From positions 1 through 64,000 of the forward strand of contig JANPJV010000185.1 of NCBI GenBank assembly GCA_031425695.1: 64,000 nucleotides of DNA. The letters are read 5' to 3'. Positions 60,755 to 64,000 of this stretch are shown here, piece after piece (within the stretch, counting starts at the first letter, position 1; each line of letters begins with the position of its first letter). A model generated the notes under the pieces. The model was not told where the DNA came from, searched no databases, and was given only the letters and a program-made list of their open reading frames with translations. The stretch comes from JANPJV01 sp031425695. Lineage in GTDB: Bacteria > Pseudomonadota > Gammaproteobacteria > Xanthomonadales > SZUA-5. Both the position numbers and the translations under genes were made by a program.

Positions 60755-61030
60755 GAACTTGATCTCCGAAAAGAAAAACTGACCGCGGAGCATAGCGAAG
60801 GCCGGTGGAGCAAGCCGCAACGCCAGCCGAGGCTGTGCTCAGATGCGAATGCGGGCCGTTGGTTCCTGGCTGCGGCTGCTTGGCTTTAGCTGCCGTTGTG
60901 CATGCGTCTGTCGCTCGCCTAATCGATATTCTGGGCGCGAACGAAAGCCGGGACGAGACATCGCAGGCACGCCGCTCTCTCGCCAGACATGCCGTAACCC
61001 ATTGAATTAAGAAGGACTGCATTCGACTTT

Positions 61031-61119
61031 GTGGGAGCAGCCATGGCTGCGATGCTCTTGCCTAGCTTTGGAATCGCCTTGAAGCCAAAACCAAAGGTCG
61101 CAGCCGTGGCTGCTCCCAC
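61031..61119. repeat. Family D REP doublet
   Basis: GTGGGAGCAGCCATGGCTGC and the inverse GCAGCCGTGGCTGCTCCCAC enclose about 46 bases. This is the best-preserved family D copy. Confidence 0.88.
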
Positions 61120-61141
61120 AACAGCAAAGGCGCCGCCAAAC

Positions 61142-61168
61142 AAAAAGCCCGCATCAGCGGGCCTTTTG
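61142..61168 (-). terminator. Rho-independent terminator of the H-NS-like gene
   Basis: On the minus strand the order is GCCCGC-TGAT-GCGGGC followed by TTTTTG, about 45 bases after the H-NS-like stop codon. Preceding A residues give a bidirectional look (AAAAGGCCCGC...GCGGGCTTTTT). Confidence 0.85.
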
Positions 61169-61206
61169 TCCAGCGCCCGCGTGAGCGGGCCGAATGCCAA
61201 AATCGC

Positions 61207-61560
61207 TTACTTGATCGCCAGGGTCTCGAGGTCCGCGCCCTTCGCCAAGGCATCGCGAACCCAATGCGGGCGCTTTCCACGACCGGTCCAGGTCTTGGAC
61301 TTGTCATCCGGATTACGATACTTCGGAGCCACGGCGCGCTTGGAAGCGGCGTCGCCGCCACCCGCATTGGAGGCCGCAGCCTTGCCACTGCGCGCGGTGA
61401 ACAACTCATAGATATCGAATCCGGCCTCGCGTGCCTGCGATTCCAGGTTTCGACGCAGTTCGGAGTATTGCTGCTTCTTCACCTGCTCGATCCGCGCTTT
61501 CGCCTGATCAACCAGGGCGTTCAGCTCGGAAATGCTCAAGCCATTCAGGTCAATTGCCAT
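61207..61560 (-). CDS. H-NS-like histone-family DNA-binding protein
   Basis: This 117-residue nucleoid protein silences AT-rich DNA. The N-terminal coiled coil (about 8-50: LNGLSISELNALVDQAKARIEQVKKQQYSELRRNLESQAREAG) mediates dimers, and the C-terminal domain has the motif KYRNPDDKSKTWTGRGKRPHWVRDAL, in which GRGKRP is the AT-hook-like minor-groove binder. The pattern fits the Xanthomonas/Bordetella (BpH3/XrvA) type. The start ATG at 61560 follows AGAGAGAGG. Its upstream region contains a palindrome (GCGCGTACATTTTGCACGCGC, 61595-61615) that could be an operator. A clear terminator follows the gene. Confidence 0.93.
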   Translation of the reverse strand: MAIDLNGLSISELNALVDQAKARIEQVKKQQYSELRRNLESQAREAGFDIYELFTARSGKAAASNAGGGDAASKRAVAPKYRNPDDKSKTWTGRGKRPHWVRDALAKGADLETLAIK

Positions 61561-61594
61561 CTCACACCTCTCTCTCGGAGTAAATTTCGGTATA

Positions 61595-61615
61595 GCGCGT
61601 ACATTTTGCACGCGC
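61595..61615. promoter_or_regulatory. Palindrome upstream of the H-NS-like gene
   Basis: GCGCGT and ACGCGC are inverted around an AT-rich centre (ACATTTTGC) 35-55 bases upstream of the start codon, next to a TATACC-like -10. It may be a regulator or self-binding site. The evidence is only symmetry and position. Confidence 0.3.
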
Positions 61616-61707
61616 ATGGCGCGAATGAAAAGCTTTTTAGCCTGAAAGGATTGTGAAAATGATCACGCTACTGAATGGAGAAACTGAATCCGGTCGTCCC
61701 GGGCTGG

Positions 61708-62565
61708 TTATTCGCGCCCGAGAACGGTGCGCACTTCCAGCAGTTCGGGAAAGAAGGTCAGTTCCAGCGCGCGTTTCAGAAAGGCGACGCCCGAGGAGCC
61801 ACCGGTTCCGCGCTTGAACCCAATCACCCGTTCGACCGTTTTCATGTGCCGGAAGCGCCACAGTTGAAAACTTTCTTCAACATCGACCAGCTGCTCGCAC
61901 AGATGATAGGCGGACCAGAAGTCGTCCGGATTCTCGTAGATGCGTTTGAGCATCGGGATCAAGGCCGGATTGCGTTCGTGCGGCTGTGACCAGTCGCGTT
62001 CGACGCATTCGGGCGGGATGGCGTGCCCGGCGCGGGCCAGATGGCGCAGAAACTCGTCATACAGGCTCGGCGATTCGAGTGCCGCGCGCAACCGCGCCTG
62101 CTGCTCCGGCGCATGGTTGAATACTGGCAGCATCTGTGCATTCTTGTTGCCGAGCAGAAACTCGATCAGCCGATACTGGATTGACTGGAAGCCACTGGCG
62201 GGGCCGAGTACGTGGCGAAACTCCATGTATTCGGTTGGTGTCAACGTCTCCAGCACCGCCCACTGCTCGAACAGCTGTTTTTGAATGTGCTTGCAGCGCG
62301 CCAGAATTTTCAGGCACGGGCCGAGATCATCATTGCGCAGGCGCCTGATTGCTGCTTCCAGCTCGTGGATCAGCAGCTTCATCCACAGCTCGCTGGTCTG
62401 GTGCTGAATGATGAACAACATTTCATCATGATGCGGCGGCTGCGAAAGCGGCCGTTGCGCGTCGAGCAACCGATCGAGCAGCAAATAGCCGTCATAGGTC
62501 AGGCGATCGGTCAGGTCGACCGTGATCGCGCTCTCCAGCGGGCGCCGATTTTCAGGAAGGCTCAT
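61708..62565 (-). CDS. kynA: Tryptophan 2,3-dioxygenase
   Basis: This 285-residue haem enzyme opens the indole ring of tryptophan with O2 to make N-formylkynurenine, the first step of the kynurenine pathway. Residue numbers match the Xanthomonas enzyme: active-site His55 (FIIQHQTSELW), Arg117 (MEFRHVLGPASGFQS) and proximal haem His240 (LWRFRHMKTV). The C-terminal KRGTGGSSGVAFLKRALELTFFPELLEVRT block is complete. A small gene precedes it by 19 bases on the same strand. kynB and kynU were not seen in the window. Confidence 0.96.
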   Translation of the reverse strand: MSLPENRRPLESAITVDLTDRLTYDGYLLLDRLLDAQRPLSQPPHHDEMLFIIQHQTSELWMKLLIHELEAAIRRLRNDDLGPCLKILARCKHIQKQLFEQWAVLETLTPTEYMEFRHVLGPASGFQSIQYRLIEFLLGNKNAQMLPVFNHAPEQQARLRAALESPSLYDEFLRHLARAGHAIPPECVERDWSQPHERNPALIPMLKRIYENPDDFWSAYHLCEQLVDVEESFQLWRFRHMKTVERVIGFKRGTGGSSGVAFLKRALELTFFPELLEVRTVLGRE

Positions 62566-62584
62566 GAACGTCAGCCGTCGCTAA

Positions 62585-62776
62585 TCACGAAGCCGCTTGT
62601 TGACCTACGATGGAGCGCATCAGCGTACCGATTTCGTCCTTGCTGCCGGTCACCATCAAGTGGTGATTGCGGTCGAGATCGATGCCGATATTCACCGCAT
62701 AGTCGTTGCCGATGTTGTTGCCCTCTTCGTCGAGCTTGGCGAACGCCTCGACCTTGCCGATGTAGGTGATGCGCAT
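62585..62776 (-). CDS. Small protein of unknown function upstream of kynA
   Basis: This 63-residue protein (MRITYIGKVEAFAKLDEEGNNIG, then DYAVNIGIDLDRNHHLMVTGS and KDEIGTLMRSIVGQQAAS) has no signal or membrane segment. It is followed after 19 bases by kynA, so the two are probably one transcript. An ATG at 62776 lacks a clear ribosome site; a GTG at 62821 with GAGGG six bases upstream is an attractive alternative that would add 15 residues. The function is unknown. Confidence 0.6.
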   Translation of the reverse strand: MRITYIGKVEAFAKLDEEGNNIGNDYAVNIGIDLDRNHHLMVTGSKDEIGTLMRSIVGQQAAS

Positions 62777-62858
62777 TGCATCGATCAAACCGCCCTGGGG
62801 AAGTCGCACCCAACGTTGCACGGCACCCTCGCTGTTGGTCTGGTGAGCAGATTCGAGT

Positions 62859-62950
62859 CTAGCAGGGTGTTGCAAAGCACCCCGCCAGACGCGCGAAAAG
62901 GATGCCGCGACGTGCAAAAGTCACGGAAGGACTTTGCAGCACCCTGCCAG
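62859..62950. repeat. Family N inverted repeat
   Basis: CTAGCAGGGTGTTGCAAAGC and the inverse GACTTTGCAGCACCCTGCCAG enclose about 46 bases. It lies in the divergent gap 62777-63093, where no other signal was seen apart from a possible GTG start of the small gene. Confidence 0.82.
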
Positions 62951-63093
62951 CGCAGTGCGCCGCCCCTCTTGGCAACTATTTCCGCGCCCTTTGGCGTTAA
63001 AAATCCACCCGCACTGGCCCTCGCGTTGCAGCCGATCGCATACTCCGCCGCCGCCAGCTCATGGCGGCACGCCAGGGACACTCGAACACAGCC

Positions 63094-64000
63094 ATGACTG
63101 ACGCAGGGGCCGGAGAGCCAAGAAGCGAACCGGCGCTGCCCGGGCCGGCCTATCCAGGACCGGATTCGCCTACGCTGGCAGAATGTTTCGCGAGCGGGCG
63201 CGACAACTTCTTGCAGTTGCGGCTGCTGGCGGCGGCGGCCGTGATCTTTGGCCACAGCTATGGCCTCGCGGCGGTCCCGGGACTGCACGACTTCGTGACC
63301 TTGATGGACGTCGGCTACGGGGCCTACACGGGTTCGCTGGCGGTGGACGTGTTCTTCGTCATCAGCGGCTTCCTGGTGACCGCGTCGTTCATCCGTCGCG
63401 ACTTCCGGTCCTTTGCCAAGTCACGGCTGCTGCGCGTCGTGCCCGGCTATTTCGTCTGCATCAGCCTGACTGCGCTCGTGCTCGGGCCATTGATGACCAC
63501 GCTGCCGTTGGCGGACTATTTCGCTCGCAGCGAGGTCTGGAGCTACATCGCCTCCAATCTGCTGTTTTCGGCGGATCAACTGAAGTGGGCGTTGCCCGGC
63601 GTCTTTGAAAGCAACCCAAAGCCGTCGATCGTCAACGGATCGCTGTGGACGCTGCCGGCCGAGATGCAGATGTATGTCAGCCTGGCGCTCATCGGGCTGA
63701 GCGGAATCTTCAAGCGCCCGGCGCTGGCCAGCGTCGCTGTGCTCGGGCTCATCTTCTCCGAAGCGCTGAAACCCGACTGGAGCCAGTCGATCCTGCATCG
63801 CGATTTTCTGCGCATCGCCGGATTGTTCTGTACCGGAGCCTTGTTCTATTTGAATGCCGGCCGCATCCGCTTGAACGTGGTGATCGTGGCGGGCCTGTGC
63901 TTTGCCTGCTTCTTGTTCCGGCACACCCCGCATCATGGCTACCTGCTCGGCCTGACCGTCGCCTACGCCACCTTGTGGCTGGCCTATGTCCCGCGCATGC
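63094..64000 (+). CDS. Acyltransferase-3 (OafA/YrhL-type) membrane protein, 3' truncated by the window
   Basis: This open frame runs off the right edge, with about 302 residues visible. After a Pro-rich 30-residue N-terminus come membrane helices. The family signature is RDNFLQLRLLAAAAVIFGHSYGL, with the catalytic His in FGHS, then SLAVDVFFVISGFLVTASFIRRDFRSFAKSRLLRVVPGYF, in which the Arg motif precedes the helix, and NGSLWTLPAEMQMYV. Such enzymes acetylate or acylate surface sugars such as O-antigen or peptidoglycan. The ATG at 63094 was used; no clear Shine-Dalgarno precedes it. The acceptor is unknown. Confidence 0.88.
   Translation, partial: MTDAGAGEPRSEPALPGPAYPGPDSPTLAECFASGRDNFLQLRLLAAAAVIFGHSYGLAAVPGLHDFVTLMDVGYGAYTGSLAVDVFFVISGFLVTASFIRRDFRSFAKSRLLRVVPGYFVCISLTALVLGPLMTTLPLADYFARSEVWSYIASNLLFSADQLKWALPGVFESNPKPSIVNGSLWTLPAEMQMYVSLALIGLSGIFKRPALASVAVLGLIFSEALKPDWSQSILHRDFLRIAGLFCTGALFYLNAGRIRLNVVIVAGLCFACFLFRHTPHHGYLLGLTVAYATLWLAYVPRM

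Noticed and set aside
1..64000. Defence or phage system, integrative element
   Set aside because: No integrase, restriction, toxin-antitoxin, phage structural or transposase gene was recognised, and composition is uniform.

Overview
The window is high-GC, gene-dense chromosomal DNA from a gammaproteobacterium. It most resembles Lysobacterales (Xanthomonadales), perhaps a Rhodanobacteraceae-type genome. The reasons are an OleC-OleD pair, a tryptophan 2,3-dioxygenase whose key residues fall at the Xanthomonas enzyme's positions (H55, R117, H240), a DUF3391 HD-GYP protein, an H-NS-like protein, a DUF2339/DUF3999 pair, and intergenic regions full of REP-type palindromes. No prophage, transposase, plasmid function, CRISPR array, tRNA or rRNA was seen. 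The taxonomic call is an inference from gene families.

Left third (1-28 kb): biotin synthase; a RidA protein; a four-gene ABC efflux cluster (adaptor, ATPase, two permeases); two membrane proteins (YjdF-like, YqhA-like); SelO; a PspB-like small protein; an acyl-CoA thioesterase; spermidine synthase; a secreted M28 peptidase; small secreted and DUF4112 proteins; a secreted protein with an internal duplication; an exported EEP-fold nuclease/phosphatase overlapping an unknown exported protein; a class A beta-lactamase; a molybdenum hydroxylase operon (2Fe-2S subunit, Mo subunit, di-haem cytochrome c); a cyclic-di-GMP pair (HD-GYP and EAL, overlapping GTGA); and a quinone-oxidoreductase-like dehydrogenase.

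Middle (28-47 kb): a secreted-protein gene with one in-frame nonsense codon; an SBBP beta-propeller protein; YaeQ; a beta-helix protein; a gene remnant joined to a REP element; a luciferase-like flavin oxidoreductase; two overlapping paralogous unknown genes; a giant DUF2339 membrane protein with a DUF3999 partner; small membrane proteins; and an ECF sigma factor next to a secreted M61-like gluzincin.

Right part (47-64 kb): a candidate structured small RNA with its own terminator; an O-antigen ligase-like protein; OleC and OleD; an acyl-CoA dehydrogenase; a large BNR/sortilin-like propeller; BioH; an ArnT-like glycosyltransferase; an unknown exported protein; an H-NS-like regulator; KynA with a small upstream partner; and an acyltransferase-3 protein running off the window end.

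The most striking non-coding feature is the density of inverted-repeat elements. At least a dozen sequence families are present. Most consist of two inverted arms 15-40 bases long, each often a GTAG/GTGG/GGAG head plus a short palindrome, which is the architecture of REP doublets (REPINs). Four genes have their TAG stop codon inside the GTAG head of such an element, one element half lies in frame inside the DUF2339 gene, and one abuts a decayed gene. The best candidate for something undescribed is the four-hairpin RNA at about 47680-47808, with C-rich loops able to pair with Shine-Dalgarno sequences. Family letters A-P for the repeats are my own labels.
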